Assembly (NCBI GenBank): GCA_017163975.1
Contig: JAFFSR010000281.1
Span: 1,240,001 to 1,304,000, forward strand
Reading direction: 5' to 3'
DNA from: Anastatus disparis
Taxonomy: Eukaryota; Arthropoda; Insecta; Hymenoptera; Eupelmidae
Length of the DNA: 64,000 nucleotides
Part shown: one piece after another, positions 1 to 13,096 of the stretch
Position numbering within the stretch: the stretch's first letter is position 1
How the letters are laid out: each line of letters begins with the position of its first letter
Notes under the pieces: model-generated
What the model saw: only the letters and a program-made list of their open reading frames with translations
Told to the model about the DNA's origin: nothing
Databases searched by the model: none
Position numbers and translations under genes: made by a program

Positions 1-1685
1 GCTTTATTTTCTCATTTACATTAAAAATTTAATATATAAGTTTTGGTCCAAATTTTTTTTCGCATTCACCATTTTCGAGAAAATTGACAAACCTTAATAC
101 CCCCCACAAAATCTCAGCCTCTCTAGTTTGTACAGTCTGTAGATTTTTTGTTTTATATCTAGCCTCCTTTGAGATACCCTCAACACAAATTTGCTCCACT
201 CACCCAATCCACTTCCTACCTTACCTTTTACTTCTTTCCTAGCTTTTCCTTTTATTTATTCTCCACCAATTTCAACATCTTTTAAATTTTTATCATTCAC
301 ACTCAGTGTTTTAACTAAAATCACTCACTACTTTTTTTATCGACCTCTTATATCTTTCATCTCTTCCCCTAAACTAAACTTTTCTAAACCCACACACACA
401 ATAACATTTTTCATCGTTTTTTATAATACGAACCTTATATTTTCTTTTATCTCTCTCTCTATTTTCTTCTTTTTAACACAACTCAACTTCTTCTTTGTTT
501 TACTTTCTTTACATTCCCATCCTTTAACTACTACCCCTAACTATTTCTCACCTCTTAACCCCCCTCCTATAAACTTAAAAAAAACATAATTTTTGAATAT
601 GTTAGTTAACTTTTACTTCACTCACTACTACACCCACAACCATCTTGACTTATACCCTCTCCTACGTTTTGATTAAATTTTTCCTTCTTAACTTTTCAAC
701 ATATATACTTGTTGTTTTAACCTTATTAATAATTGCCAGCTGAATTGATTTCTTTTCTTAGTTTTCTTTTAGATGTAACTTTCATAAAAACTTGTTTTAA
801 GCACTTTAATTCTTTCTTTTCTTATTACATAATAAAATAGTTGAATGTCATTTTCAAAACCGACGGTAAATTATTAGAAAATTTGTAACTTTTACTTTTT
901 ATTCTATTCACCTACCTTTTTTAATACTTTATACTTAGTTATTATAAAAATTTTTAGCTCTAAGGTATTCTAAAAAAAACCAAAACACTTTTTAGCTAGT
1001 TTTGGATTGCACTTTCGTAGACAAACACTTACTCTTACTATAATATATTTTCTCTTGAATGCCCCACGGTTTAGATATACGTACGATCTATGCATCATCA
1101 CAAATTTCAAAAGTCGAGTACGCTCATATATGAAACTAAAAGTAAATAATTAAACACAGGTACTTGTAGTAAAACAAGAGGAAAGAGAATATCAAGCTGG
1201 TTTATATATACATAGTATATATTGATGCATTTCCACTCTATACAATTTTACTCCATTTTCGATTTTCGTATCTAATTATTTAAATCGTTTACGAGTAATG
1301 CTGCCTTTGCTTTCTCTCTTATACCCCATGAATAAATACTGTTCGGATCATTAAACCGATACCAACATTAACATAATAGAAACTGTCGTCGAATAAATAT
1401 TCCTCGTTCCATTTCTTAAATACAAAAAAAAAAGCGATACGAGGAAGGAAATAAATAGAGAGCTAGTACAAAAGAAAAAAAAAACAGTTTAGTATTCAAT
1501 TTTAGATCTGAACAAAAGAAAAGAAATTAATATAGTCAGCTCATCATTTTGCAAGCTCGGCAAAAAGATAATCTTGAATTGCCTATTATAAGCAAAGTTT
1601 AATTGTATAATATTACGGATGGAGAAAAGTTTATATAAAAAAAGAAAAGTGAAGGAAAGAATTAATATAAAAAAAATATACGTAC
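1..1685 (-). other. partial dpr intron 5, no final exon seen
   Basis: This is AT-rich sequence downstream of exon 5. I looked on the minus strand for an acceptor followed by a phase-1 exon with the usual Dpr stem (HPAAM-like) and a hydrophobic tail, and found none. The last exon therefore probably lies beyond position 1, though a very diverged tail could be missed by eye. Confidence 0.7.
180..720. repeat. G-depleted, C/T-rich low-complexity stretch
   Basis: The plus strand is made almost wholly of C, T and A with very few G bases. For example, 481-600 contains about two. On the gene's sense strand it is therefore C-poor and purine-rich. It gives an open plus-strand frame of 132 codons, but the composition (phenylalanine, serine, proline, leucine) is that of a pyrimidine tract, not a protein. 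Confidence 0.6.
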
Positions 1686-1854
1686 CATTTAACACATGTA
1701 CCGTAACAGTTTTAGTATTGGCATTACTTGGATGGCAAGTATATTTGCCGCTATCAGCTGGCTGTGCGCGTTGTATCAATAGGTACGACGTTGTCTGTTC
1801 ACCTTTTTCCGTGATCACTGATACTCCACCCCTTGGACTATCGTAATTGATCTC
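1686..1854 (-). CDS. dpr: dpr exon 5: second half of Ig2
   Basis: The exon encodes 56 residues plus one base. It starts EINYDSPRGGVSVITEKG, runs through TTSYLLIQRAQPADSGKYTC and ends TVTVHVLNG once the next exon completes the codon. It supplies the D-G strands of Ig2 and the second Ig2 cysteine at about residue 223, in the D-S-G-K-Y-x-C motif. The acceptor is ACATCACTACAG and the donor is GTACGT. It leaves in phase 1, so at least one more coding exon must follow on the minus strand. In the family that exon encodes a short stem and a hydrophobic or GPI-anchor tail. Confidence 0.96.
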
Positions 1855-4298
1855 CTGTAGTGATGTTAAACCAAAAAAAAAGAGAAAAAAAAAATAAAAA
1901 AAAGAGAGAAGAAAAAAATATATAGTACAGCCACACACCAGATGATACTTTATTACAAAGCTCTATGTTGCGTATCTCCCCTTTGCAGTTCTCACATATA
2001 CACTTTCTCTTTTTCTCTTTCATCACCCTACTGTATAACACTCGTTTTTTTTTGTATTCGATAAGAGAAGATCAACTACGTATTTTTTTTTCTTTTTTTT
2101 ATGTGTGTATATATATGTGGCGGTAACCGGTCTTTGTTATTATCTCGTATTTGGTCTTTTATGTTGGTAAAAAGCATGTAAAATGTATATCGATTGTTAA
2201 AGAAAAAGAAAGAAAGTGTATTAAGTCCGAAATAAAAAAAGAATTTTACTATTCAGTGCTTGATTATAGTACTGAATTTGGCAATATGTAAAATGCCATC
2301 GATAAAATGAAGAAAAAAAAACTTGGTACCTATGTACACATTTTTTTTCTTCAAAATAGTAAAAAACCGATGCTAGTTGACAGTTATATAACGTACTACT
2401 TGACGTTTACTTGCGTATACAGAAGGAAATAAAAAAGAAAAAAAAAGAAGAGTGAAAGATCCAATGAAAATGCAACGGAAAGATCGTAAAACAGTCCATG
2501 AAAGTTCTCACTCTTTTTGAGTAAATATACTTTTCGCAAACGAGTAAAGGTAATAAAATTAAAAAAAAAGAGCGCGTGAGAAATGTCTCGTATTTTTTTT
2601 TATTTTTTTTTTTTTTTAAAAGAATTTGTTTCGATTTTAAAGAGCTTGCCCATGTATAGAATGAAAAGAAAAGGGGAATTGCTATGAAAACAAGAGTCAT
2701 TCGTCAATGGTAAAATATTGATGTTCAATTTGGAACGAAATAAACTTTGACAGTTTGATAACGTATACTGGCGACGTTCCGTCTAATCAAGCAAAGCTTT
2801 TTGAACATAAAAAAAAGGAAAAAAAAATATTTCACATTGAAGGCTTGAAACATTGCTTACGAGCTGAAAATTCAACTTAAAATGTATGAAATTTTGACAA
2901 TTTTTATAGAAAAAAATTTAAATGAAAAATACTGATATATCGTACATTATTTTTCAAATTATATCTATGAAATTGCAAATATAAGACGAGTATATACTGA
3001 CAAATTTTTCGAAAGTATATCAAGAAAAGTATTTTATTTATACGAGAAAATCAAAAAAAAAGTCGAAGAAAATGTAGTTAAAATTTATGACTTTATGCAT
3101 GTAAAATCATACTACTGTACATCAAAGTAGAAAAGTCTCGATCAGGTCAGACGTGTAAAAAAAAGTACTGTTATAAAAAAAAAATATGTTTCAGAATATT
3201 TCTACGTTAAAGTAGTCTTGAAGCTTAAATGAAACGTAAATAAAATATTCTTATTCATATTAAAATTATCTTAAAATCTAAATTCTTTTGAGAACTTTAT
3301 TTTTCACTTTATTAGGATTTTACTTTAATTAAATAAAACATAAAAATTACATAAAAAATTGATAAAGAATCACGAGGAAATGATAAATTCTCTAAAAGAT
3401 TTTAATTAACGTTAAAGATGTCTAATTAAAAGCTTTGAAGTAAATAGTATGCACTAAACAGCGTCTATTAAAAAAGAAAATAAAATAAACCGTAGATTAC
3501 TTTTAAGGTAGGATAAAAATAAAATTGAAATAATAAGGTCAATATTAATATTGAAATTGAAAAATGTAACTAAAATTAATCCCGGATATTTTAAATAATA
3601 TATCAGTATTTTTACGGTATTAATAAACCATAAATGAAAAAGTTCTTTTTCTAGATTATAAAAACGTATTTCTTTATTTAAATTTAAAAATATTTTTAAT
3701 AAAAATTAAAATTAAAAATATCATTCAAATTATTTATCAAAGTCAGTAGAGTCTTTTTTAAAATTTTAATATTAAGCAAAGGTGCAGATGAAAGGTTGAA
3801 CCTTGCTAGTTTTAATAATTTCTTACTTTTTCAATTAACGAACATTCAAGATTTTCCTAGAAAATATTTCTTACTTTATAATCTTTTTTTTACTAATCTA
3901 AATGGTAATTTAAAAAAATGAATAACAATTTTAAAAAATAATTAATTTTACTAAAATAGAATATTTATATACTTTTATTTTTATTTTAAAAAAATCTGAA
4001 AACAACGTTATGACAAATGGCATCAAAAAGACTTGAAAATTCAGAACGGAATAAAAAATATTCAAATACACAGCGGAAAATACTAAAATCAAGTTGACGC
4101 CATCGCTATCAACAATAAAAATTTAAAAATCCATTTCTCTCTTAAGAATATAAAATAACACTTTTATATTTTCAGCTCAGCCATTCATGCTATATACAGA
4201 ATAAGAAAACAACACTTAAAAAGTAATAAAATAAAAAAAAGGAAGGGAAAGGGTAAAATAAAAGATAAAGTTTAACTTATAGAGAATAGAAGAATGAC
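1855..4298 (-). other. dpr intron 4
   Basis: This is a 2.4 kb intron between the two halves of Ig2. It holds poly-A and poly-T runs and AT-rich sequence. The short ORFs in it are low-complexity lysine, phenylalanine and leucine frames. No nested gene or RNA was recognised. Confidence 0.85.
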
Positions 4299-4426
4299 CT
4301 TTTTATTGTGTGTCCAGTAGATAGCTGGCGGCGGTTCTGGACTATGCAGTACAACACAGGTCAGGTTCATGGTACTTCCACGGTTTATGTACATATCTGC
4401 ATCCCCGAGGATCTCGGTCACCGGTT
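4299..4426 (-). CDS. dpr: dpr exon 4: first half of Ig2
   Basis: The exon encodes 43 residues including the split first codon: EPVTEILGDADMYINRG, then STMNLTCVVLHSPEPPPAIYWTHNKK. This is the A-C strand half of the Dpr Ig2 domain. It has the first Ig2 cysteine at about residue 164, the core tryptophan at about 178, and an NLT glycosylation sequon at about 161. The acceptor is TTTCATGTAG. The donor is AAG followed by GTCATT, which is weak at positions +3 to +5 but joins exactly to EINYDS of exon 5, as expected for the family. No ATG-initiated minus-strand ORF covers it, so it was read directly from the minus strand between its splice sites. Confidence 0.93.
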
Positions 4427-7400
4427 CTACATGAAACAAAGTAAAAAAAGAGGAACAACATTTTTTTTTTTCGTGTTTCTTTTTTTCTTCTTTTTTTTTA
4501 ATAAAAATAAAAATACCAAGGTAATTGATTGTCAGTTTTATCGGAGCGCTAGACTGGATTAACGAATTTAAAATTCAGATTTTCATCTTCCGTACAGATC
4601 AAGCACACACAAGTTTTCTCTCTCTTTTTTTTAATTCTATTTTATATTGCTTCTCTTTGTCACCTTTTTTTTATCGTACACTTCAATTGCATTTGTTTGT
4701 TGATTCCTTGTTTTATTTTTTATTTTGTTTTAGTTATTTGAAATTTCACAGAAGTTTAACATTCGCAAAAGACAAGTATTGAAAGTATCATCCTTTTTTT
4801 TCCTTTTTTATTCATTCATTCATTTTGTCTATCGTATCAAGTGATAGTATCGACACACAATGTCGTTTAATGGCGTGACTTTTTTTTTTTTTTTTTTAAC
4901 TTTTTATTTCTCATCTGAACGCACGAGTAATAGATTATCAAAACGAAATATGTTACTCTGCGTGTCTATAAACTTTTTTGTTGATATACAGCATAAAATA
5001 CTTTTTCACTCATCTATACATAAATAAAAAATAAAAAGAGTGAAAAATATAAATTTCGCGTATTTTTCTCTTATTTTTTTGTTTCCTCGTCGTGTGCAAC
5101 GAAATAAATAGCGGAAATAATTGAAAAACTAAATTGATACAGTACACTACACATTTTGACATAATATCATACCATATATATATATAAATTATATTTATTA
5201 ATAAATTTATACTATAATTGAAAAACAGTATACAAGGTACACTAATCTCGTGAATGTAGAGGCCAAATATTAATATTGCTTAACAAATATATGTATATAT
5301 ATATATATACACATTATGCATTATCATTGAACCATTTTGTTTAACTATGAAACCGGAAGTAATATAACAATGTACACTGATTAGAGAGAAACATTATAAC
5401 CTAAAATTACAACGCAGCATAAAGTTAGATTAATATAATATTTAATATTTTACCTAGTATACACACTAAATCTATTTTCTCCCTTAAGCAATGTATATAC
5501 AATTAAATCATGTAATAACTAAATTTATCACAGCAAATATCCCATTTGTATTGGAAATGACGTTGTTGTATATACCGTTAACAAAACAAAGTTGGAGAAA
5601 AAAAAGTAATTGACCAACAAACATAATAATTGTGCATGAACATAAAAGGTTTTGTTTTTGAAATATTTAATAATAAAATTTAACGTCAAAATGAATAATT
5701 GTATTTTTTTTATAATTGAAGAAGATATTAAATATAACATTGCATATATACCTTTTATGCTTTGTATTACACTCGTTTACTAAATCTCAAAGTTGGCTCG
5801 AGAATGTGACAGAAATTTCTTATGCACTTTTTGCATGAGTAAGCATTAAGTTGCTTTTTACGTTTCTCGTACAACAATAACAACAACAACAACAGTAGTA
5901 ACAGTGGCAAAAAAAAACTGAAAATAAAAAAGAGTTTAAACTGGTATATAACACGTAAATCAAAAAAAGAAAAAAAAAGAAATTGTTATATGTACGGAGA
6001 GAAGAGAGAAAAGGTTTGTATAGCTTGCACGTACAAGCAGTTTTAAACGAAATACACATAAGCGTTAGAGAAGGGTATAACAAAGCATCGCCCGTACAAG
6101 CTTATACTATATAACTCTTTGCACTACACTATATGTACCGTGTGAGCGCGCGTAAACGCGCAAATTATCAATGTTTAAAGGCAGCCCTGGGAGATGGAAT
6201 GAGATACGAGCTAAACTACTACGATGAATAAAATTGATAGAAAAAATCAAATTAATAATAACAATAAAGAGAACGCTTGGCTTTTATCTTTTGTAAATTA
6301 AATTTTGCAACTCTTTTTTTCGTTGCGATTAATGGCTTTATGGGAATGAATAAATTTTAGAAATGAAATATAGGTTTTTATGGATAAAATAGTAAATGAT
6401 AAAACGAATTGAGTTATTTGGGGCATTTAGAATTCATTTTAAAATATTGAGGTTAATGATTTATTTTTTCAATGTTATAAACATTTATTGAAAAGGAATT
6501 TTATAAATAAAAGATAAAGATTTTTCGTTATATTTTTTATAATAAATATTTCATATTTTTTAAAATAAAATGATATTTTGCATCAAATGAACTATTAGAC
6601 AATAATTAAAAAATCAATAAATGCTTATTTTCGAAAAAAAAACTTTTTTTTAAACTGGAGCAAAACGTAAACTTTTTTTCAGTCAAATACAAGATATTAT
6701 CATCACCGCAATAATCAAATATGACAACTTTATAATTGGATATTCCTTTCCTGATTACTTTATTAATGAAAGAAAAAATTAATGTTAATGGAATTTCAAG
6801 AACAAGATTAAGGATTAAACTTGCTACAAAAAATTAGCATCTATGAGTTTGAAATTCAAAATATATAATCTTTAAGATGCGAAAAAAAAGAAAAAAAACG
6901 TAAATACGTAAGTTCGAAAGTTGGTCTAACTAAAGTTTTCTTATTAACTCTTTGATGGACTACGTTAAACTTATCGGCGACTGACATATTTTTTAAATTA
7001 TTACTTTCCGATAGTAAAAATCTTTGTTCATGTGTCATTAATTTGATCTGTCAAGTTATTACGAAATGAAAATACTTTTTATTCTTTTTTTATTTAAATG
7101 AAATTCATTTTCCACCCTTTGACCAATATTTTAGGTTTATATAACAAAAAATTCTAGTTTTTTTTCAAGTTTTTATGAAAATTATAAAGAGGAAAATGAA
7201 AATTTACCAGAAATTAAAAAAATTATAAAGGAAAATTTTGTTTTTTAATTATGAAAAAAAAAATAAATAAGGAAAAAACTTATTTTTTCAATTATTCTTT
7301 TTAGTTCTTTCTGAAAAAATTTTTGACGCTTGATTCACTTATTTTCTTTAACATTATTATTCATCGCAATAAATATGAAGTCAGCGTTTCAATTATAAAT

Positions 7401-9879
7401 AAAACAACTAAAAAAAACTAATAAAAATATATTCTTATATTGCCTTAATTAGTGAAGTGCTTGAAAATACTTTTAACGATCTTTGTTACTCAAGTATAAT
7501 GTTTAGCTCTAATTATTTTATAAAACTTGTTAGCAGTTAGCAAAGGAGTGAAGTAGTAGTAACAGTGGTAGCTAGAATTGCACGTATAAGCATCTATTTC
7601 TCTCCTTTTAACACTTTAAAGTTTATGTTATATTCCCCCCCCCATGACGCTTTTATCCAACCCTTCAAGTTCCTTAGGTTTAAACAGAGACTGTATATAT
7701 ATGCGTTATACAACACTAACTAACGTTTATAATATAATTTGTATATATATATATAAATCAGTGAAACTTTAGTTTTAGTGTGCATGTGTATATATACATT
7801 TAACAAGCTTAATTTTATACGTTTGTACATAATTAACGCCTTGCAATACCGTTCTCTCGACACTTGATCTTAAAAGTCCAATTGTCTTTCTCTTTATCTA
7901 ACGTATACTATAATTAATGAACAATTATTATTTTTTTCTTCTTCTTGTTTTTAAAGGTTATTTCATATTTGATAAATTGATGCTGACAAAAAATATAAGT
8001 TTTCAAATTAATGTGAAATGTTTGTAAAATAAGTTTTGTTGAAAATCAAGTTTTTGTTTCTAAAATAAACTGCTATTTCACTGTATATACGTATATGTGT
8101 GTATGTATGTATGTATGTGAGGGGACGGTCTTTTCTTACCCCTTTCTCGGGCTTTAAAGTGCACTATTTATATATTTACTTCCAAACGTTTCATGCTTGA
8201 ACAAAATCTTGTAGTTTGTACCGACAATTTATGTGGACCCTTGCCATAAACTTGGGAAAATGTTGAAAGTTATTGTTATGCTATATACCTCTATCTCACC
8301 CCCACCCCCCTTCCCTTTTACCACCTTTCTCACTTCCCATATTATACCCTTTCCTTTGACTTCTTCTTCTTCTTTTACTACTGCTGCTGCTCGTCTTATA
8401 TAAGTATTTATGCAGTATGGAGTAAGGAAAATTTTACTGTGTAAAATAGAGCGGTACACTTCGTGTCATTCATTTCTTTTTTTATTTTTAACGAAATATT
8501 TTTAGAAGAAAAATGTTTAAAAAAAAGAATTAAATAAAATATTTTCACAAAATTCTTTAACAAATAAAAATGAAATAGCTACTGGGAATTTATTTCAAAA
8601 TTCTTGTCTATTTTACTCGGTGGAATTGTTGAATTCCATAATAAAAAAAAGAGAATACTTTGCCTGTTAAGATAAAATGCAACAATTTCTATTCAGCATG
8701 AATTAATGAAATTTTTAACAATGTACTAAAAATATATTGTTTGCATTCTATGATATTTACAATATATTTTGTTTTCATTTTAATTATGCTGAATATTTAT
8801 AAAATGTAATATTTTTTTTTTTAATTTCAAAGTAATCGTGAAAACTGAAAAAATTTTTAAAAGTCAAACATTAAATATTTCTACACTTTTAATTAATTGA
8901 ATTTTTTTAATCTTTAGAATGGTACATACATAAGATTAAACAAAAAACTTTTAACGTTCGAACAATGAATTCAGTTCATTAAGCAACTTTTTTATGAACT
9001 TCCGACAGTATTACAATAATCCTAAGTTTTGACAAACATAACACTATGTTAAATAAAAAAAAAAGAAGAACGAAAAAAAAACTTGTAAAAGTTTTCCAAT
9101 AACTTTTGTTAGTGTGTAAGTTTCGACGGAATAAGTAATAAATTCATACATTTTTTTTACTACCGATGAGTCCTAAGAGAACTTGCTCGAGAAATGAAAA
9201 GATTAAGCTCTTAACTTTTTTTTTCTTCTTTATTTTACGTGCAAAGCTGCTTTCATAAAATAATAATTACACATAACAATATTCTTCTGGCTGTTAAATT
9301 AATTTTAAAACTTTATAAGGATTACATTGTTAGCGAGAGAAAACTTTTTGACGTCGTGTCTTAAAATTGATTTATGCAACTTTAAATTACGAATATTTAA
9401 GTTATTCAATTTTTGCAATAATTTAATATTTTAAAAGGTCGAAAAAAATATTTAATATTCGATTGGAAAAAAAACTTTTTTTTTCAACCTAAATCCAAGC
9501 TTTGTCAAGACAACCCCTGCATACATCAAATTCTTAACATAAAATCCTTAAAAGATTCCTTTACTTTACAATACTTTATATAAACGATTCTTAAATCCCT
9601 TCAAAAAAGAAGGGAAAAAAGCGAAAAATGAAGATTTGCTTTAATCGAACGAGAATAAGCCTTTTTCCATATTCACTGAAAAAAGAAAAAAAACCTCAAT
9701 AGTATTTGAATAACATTGCTCATAAAAATGCTATCATCTTCCTGTCCCCCACAAAAAGAGAGAAAAAAATTGTTGCATATATAGGTAGTTCCACACACAC
9801 ACACTCAAAAATTCTGAATATAAAAAAGTACAAAATAATAGAAAAAGAGAAAAAAAAGAATATAAAAAGTATAACTAAC
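4427..9879 (-). other. dpr intron 3
   Basis: This is a 5.5 kb AT-rich intron between Ig1 and Ig2. It contains short (AT)n runs (around 5288-5310 and 7741-7756), a GTAT repeat near 8099-8117, a C run near 7627-7635 and a small GCGCG/CGCGC hairpin near 6146-6160. No coding or RNA gene is supported. Confidence 0.85.
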
Positions 9880-10090
9880 CAACAACGGAAAGATGCATCG
9901 AATGGCCGATAGGCGGCGTCGTTGATACTTGGCACTCATAAATACCAGAATCACGACGTTGAGATGATCTGACTTGTAATTGCCAATCCTCGGTACGAGG
10001 ATAATGCGATGCGACAAATCTACCATCTGATGTATAAGTATCAGTGCCAACTGTCAGCAAGTGAATATCACGATGCCTTACCCATGAGAC
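9880..10090 (-). CDS. dpr: dpr exon 3: second half of Ig1
   Basis: The exon encodes 70 residues from VSWVRHRDIHLL to GHSMHLSVV plus one base. It carries the core Ig1 tryptophan, the Dpr signature TYTSD-RF region, EDWQLQV, and the DSGIYECQVSTTPP motif with the second Ig1 cysteine at about residue 123. This part of Ig1 forms much of the Dpr-DIP interface in known structures. The acceptor is TTTGTTTCAG and the donor is GTTAGT. Phase goes from 0 to 1. The position usually occupied by Q in TSDQRF is G here. Length and motif order are normal for the family. Confidence 0.97.
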
Positions 10091-12910
10091 CTGAAACAAA
10101 AAAAATATAATTATGTTATTAATGAGGTTATGATTAAGACATGGAGATTATAATGGGTTTATTAGATTGGTATAACTAAAATTAGCACGAGATATGTATT
10201 ATAATCAAAGTTTTATTGAACTTAAATTAATTTTGTAAAATATATGAATTTTCAATGTGTTAATTATTATATCATTTAAGAAAATAATATCAATAATCTT
10301 TTTTTCATTTATATTAATAATTACATACATATAACGTACCGAGTTTTAGCGTTCGTAAATTTTTGTTTTAAAAAAAAAGCTAGGAATCCAATTTTATCGA
10401 ACCAAATTTATTGAAATGGAATTCAATTTTTTTTTCTTAAATAGACATTTCAGATAATGAGAAATTTTATAAAAAAGTTTGAAGATTTTCTTCGCCAGAC
10501 TGAGTAAGTAAAAATAAATAGAGATAAATGTAATAGGACATTCTTATTCAAATCAATATTTTTTTTATTTTATCATTGTGGTGGTATATTTATGTAAATT
10601 AACTCTTAATCATCAAAGATATTTTTTTCTTTTATTTAAATTACGTTACGTAATAAAAATTAAAAATTTATCATTCTTTTTTTTTTTAAATTTTTTAATG
10701 AAGCATTACTTTAATTTTCATTAATTTGATTTAACATTTCAGTGAAAAATAAAAAATATTACGATTTTTAAAAACTGGCCAATATTTTGTACTTGAAAAA
10801 TAATTTTGTTTTAAACATTTTATTTATTCAATTAAATAAGTTACGAAGTAAAGCCTGCAAAAGTAAACACTATTATACGTACATAGTTTGGATAACAGAA
10901 TTAACTTAGAGCCAAACAATATCCAACTTAAAATTAATATTTAATAAAAATTTTAAGTTTAACAATCAAGATAAGTTCAACAATAGTTTAATGTTACATA
11001 ATAATCATTAACCATCTATTGATAATGTAATCTTTCAATTTTATTTTCAAAAGAATCTCATTGAACGTTAGTACTTTGAGATCATTCGGAAGACCGTTGA
11101 AAGTTTTTATAGTTACTATATGTAACTATTTTCTTCGCTAGCTTTTATTGATTTAGGTAATTGTACACTTTTATTTCTAGTTATACCAAAGTACTTTTCA
11201 AATGTACTTTCAAAACTAAAAACAAGAACATTAAATTGTATGGATATTTTTTTGGATTTCTAATGTTATTTAATATTAAGTTATGATATTTTGATATTTT
11301 ACAAAAATTGATAAATAAAACTTAATGTTAAAAAGAAATAAAATGTTGCGCACAATTTTGATGTAATGCAATTTTTTTTTCTTATTAGAAAAAAATCAAT
11401 GAATCGAATATTGAAGTACAGACAAGCATGACTATGTAACTTACACAAGCTTCATAAATTCTGTATTTTTTCTCATCTTTTAACTGATATAATTTTCAAT
11501 ACTTTTTTTGAACATTATCAATGATAACAAAGAATAATGGCTTCGTTAAGAAAAAAATGAAATAAAATGTACCGTCACATAACAAATCGAATAATCTTAT
11601 ATTTTATCGATAATAAAGTTGTTTCTCCTTTGTAGAATCGGTTCCAAGCGCAACAAAGATATCGGCCACTCGTAAACATTGGCTATCCTAAGCCCATACT
11701 AACCCTTTTTTTCTTCTTACTTTTCTTTTCTTTACCTAAGGCATATATATGACTAAAAATGTCTTATATTTTCTCTTCACGTATACAATTCTTACTTCTC
11801 CGTATATATACATTTACAAAAGCTCTCTCTTTTTCTTTTCTCGCCTATACAACAACCCTATAAACAGCTTGTTTAATAATCCTCTTTTCTTTACAACCTT
11901 ACTCATACATTTCCTTCTTTATCTTAGAAAAATATCTTCCTACTTTTTTCTTTTGGTATTTTGTATATTTTGCAACTGCATTGACCAACAATACTAAAAA
12001 AAAGATGTTCATATAATTTCAAAGATAGAAAAAAACTAAAGAAAATTAGTCACACTCTTCGGTATTTCAGGGTTTAACTTTTGTTATATATTAAGGGTAA
12101 TAATTTTGAAAGGAAACTTGTGCACACATACATATACATACACGTAACGTCGAAGGGAGGTATTATAACACCATTCACGAGACCACAAATTCCGATGACC
12201 TATAATATTGGTTATACAGCTATATAGTTTGTATAACCTTTACAAATTTTCGATAATTTAAATATATGTATTCAGCAAAGGCAGAGAGTTTATAAACGTT
12301 GTAGCGAGAGCTTTCGAGGATAAGATTTAAATATTTTAAAGGAATTCAATGATACGGAAATTTTAATGAGATTAATTTTAATAACGATTGGTAAATATTT
12401 TTGTAATTTATGGATTATCGATGCTTCCGATACATTTTTAGAATGTTTATACTTTATATGATTTGTTTATTTTTGTTGAATTTTCAAAAACTAAAAAATT
12501 TGTTTGATATTTGGATGAATTATAAATAAAAGTTTATGCTCGAAAATGTAATGTGTATTATATATCACAAACGTAACATAGTAAATATGCAAAAATAATC
12601 AAATAAAATCGCTCGAAAATTCAAAAAGACTTTCCAAAATACATGCACTTACAAATATTTTTAAAAAAAGTATATAAATTGTATGCACATAAGAACAGTA
12701 AAGTATTTACATTATTTTCGGTTGAAAATTTTTTTCAAAAAGTTATTTAAACATTTTGAAATTAGTAGAGTAATGCAATTTTAAAATTCCATATTTTATT
12801 TTACGGTATGTTTAACTGAAAAACAATTTCATTTATTTAAAAAAAAAATTTTTTAATAAATTTTGTATTATACGGAGTTATTACTTGTCGAGTAACTAAC
12901 ATTTATTTTT

Positions 12911-13096
12911 TTTTACATTTAAAGTCATTGTATTTATGCTACCATTGCGATGCTACTTAGCGACGGAGTTCGTTGTCAATAAAGCACATGTAACGTACAG
13001 TGGTGCTTGTATCAATCGGCCGCCGAGAGCGGGATTGAACTCGAAATCTCCAGATTATGAATCCATTATTCTACCGGCTGAGCCACTGAGACCTCG
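12911..13096 (-). mobile_element. tRNA-derived SINE, copy 1
   Basis: Read on the minus strand, it begins CGAGGTCT and then has an A-box-like GTGGCTCAGCCGG. An anticodon-loop-like TTCATAA (CAT) and a B-box-like GAGTTCAATCCCG follow. The non-tRNA body then ends with a conserved GTAGCATAAATACA segment and an A-rich tail. The order and spacing match the plus-strand copy at 20637-20822 over the full roughly 186 bp. The tRNA part cannot form a proper acceptor stem and the anticodon stem has mismatches, so it is not a functional tRNA gene. It lies in the same transcriptional orientation as the host gene. Confidence 0.8.

Noticed and set aside
191..589. 132-codon plus-strand ORF
   Set aside because: Its residues mirror a pyrimidine-rich tract (F, S, P, L, T) with no domain, and it lies in an intron of the dpr gene.
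13016..13093. tRNA gene (Met-like anticodon CAT), minus strand
   Set aside because: The acceptor stem does not pair, the anticodon stem has mismatches, and the similarity to the 20637 copy continues far past the tRNA part. It is the head of a SINE.
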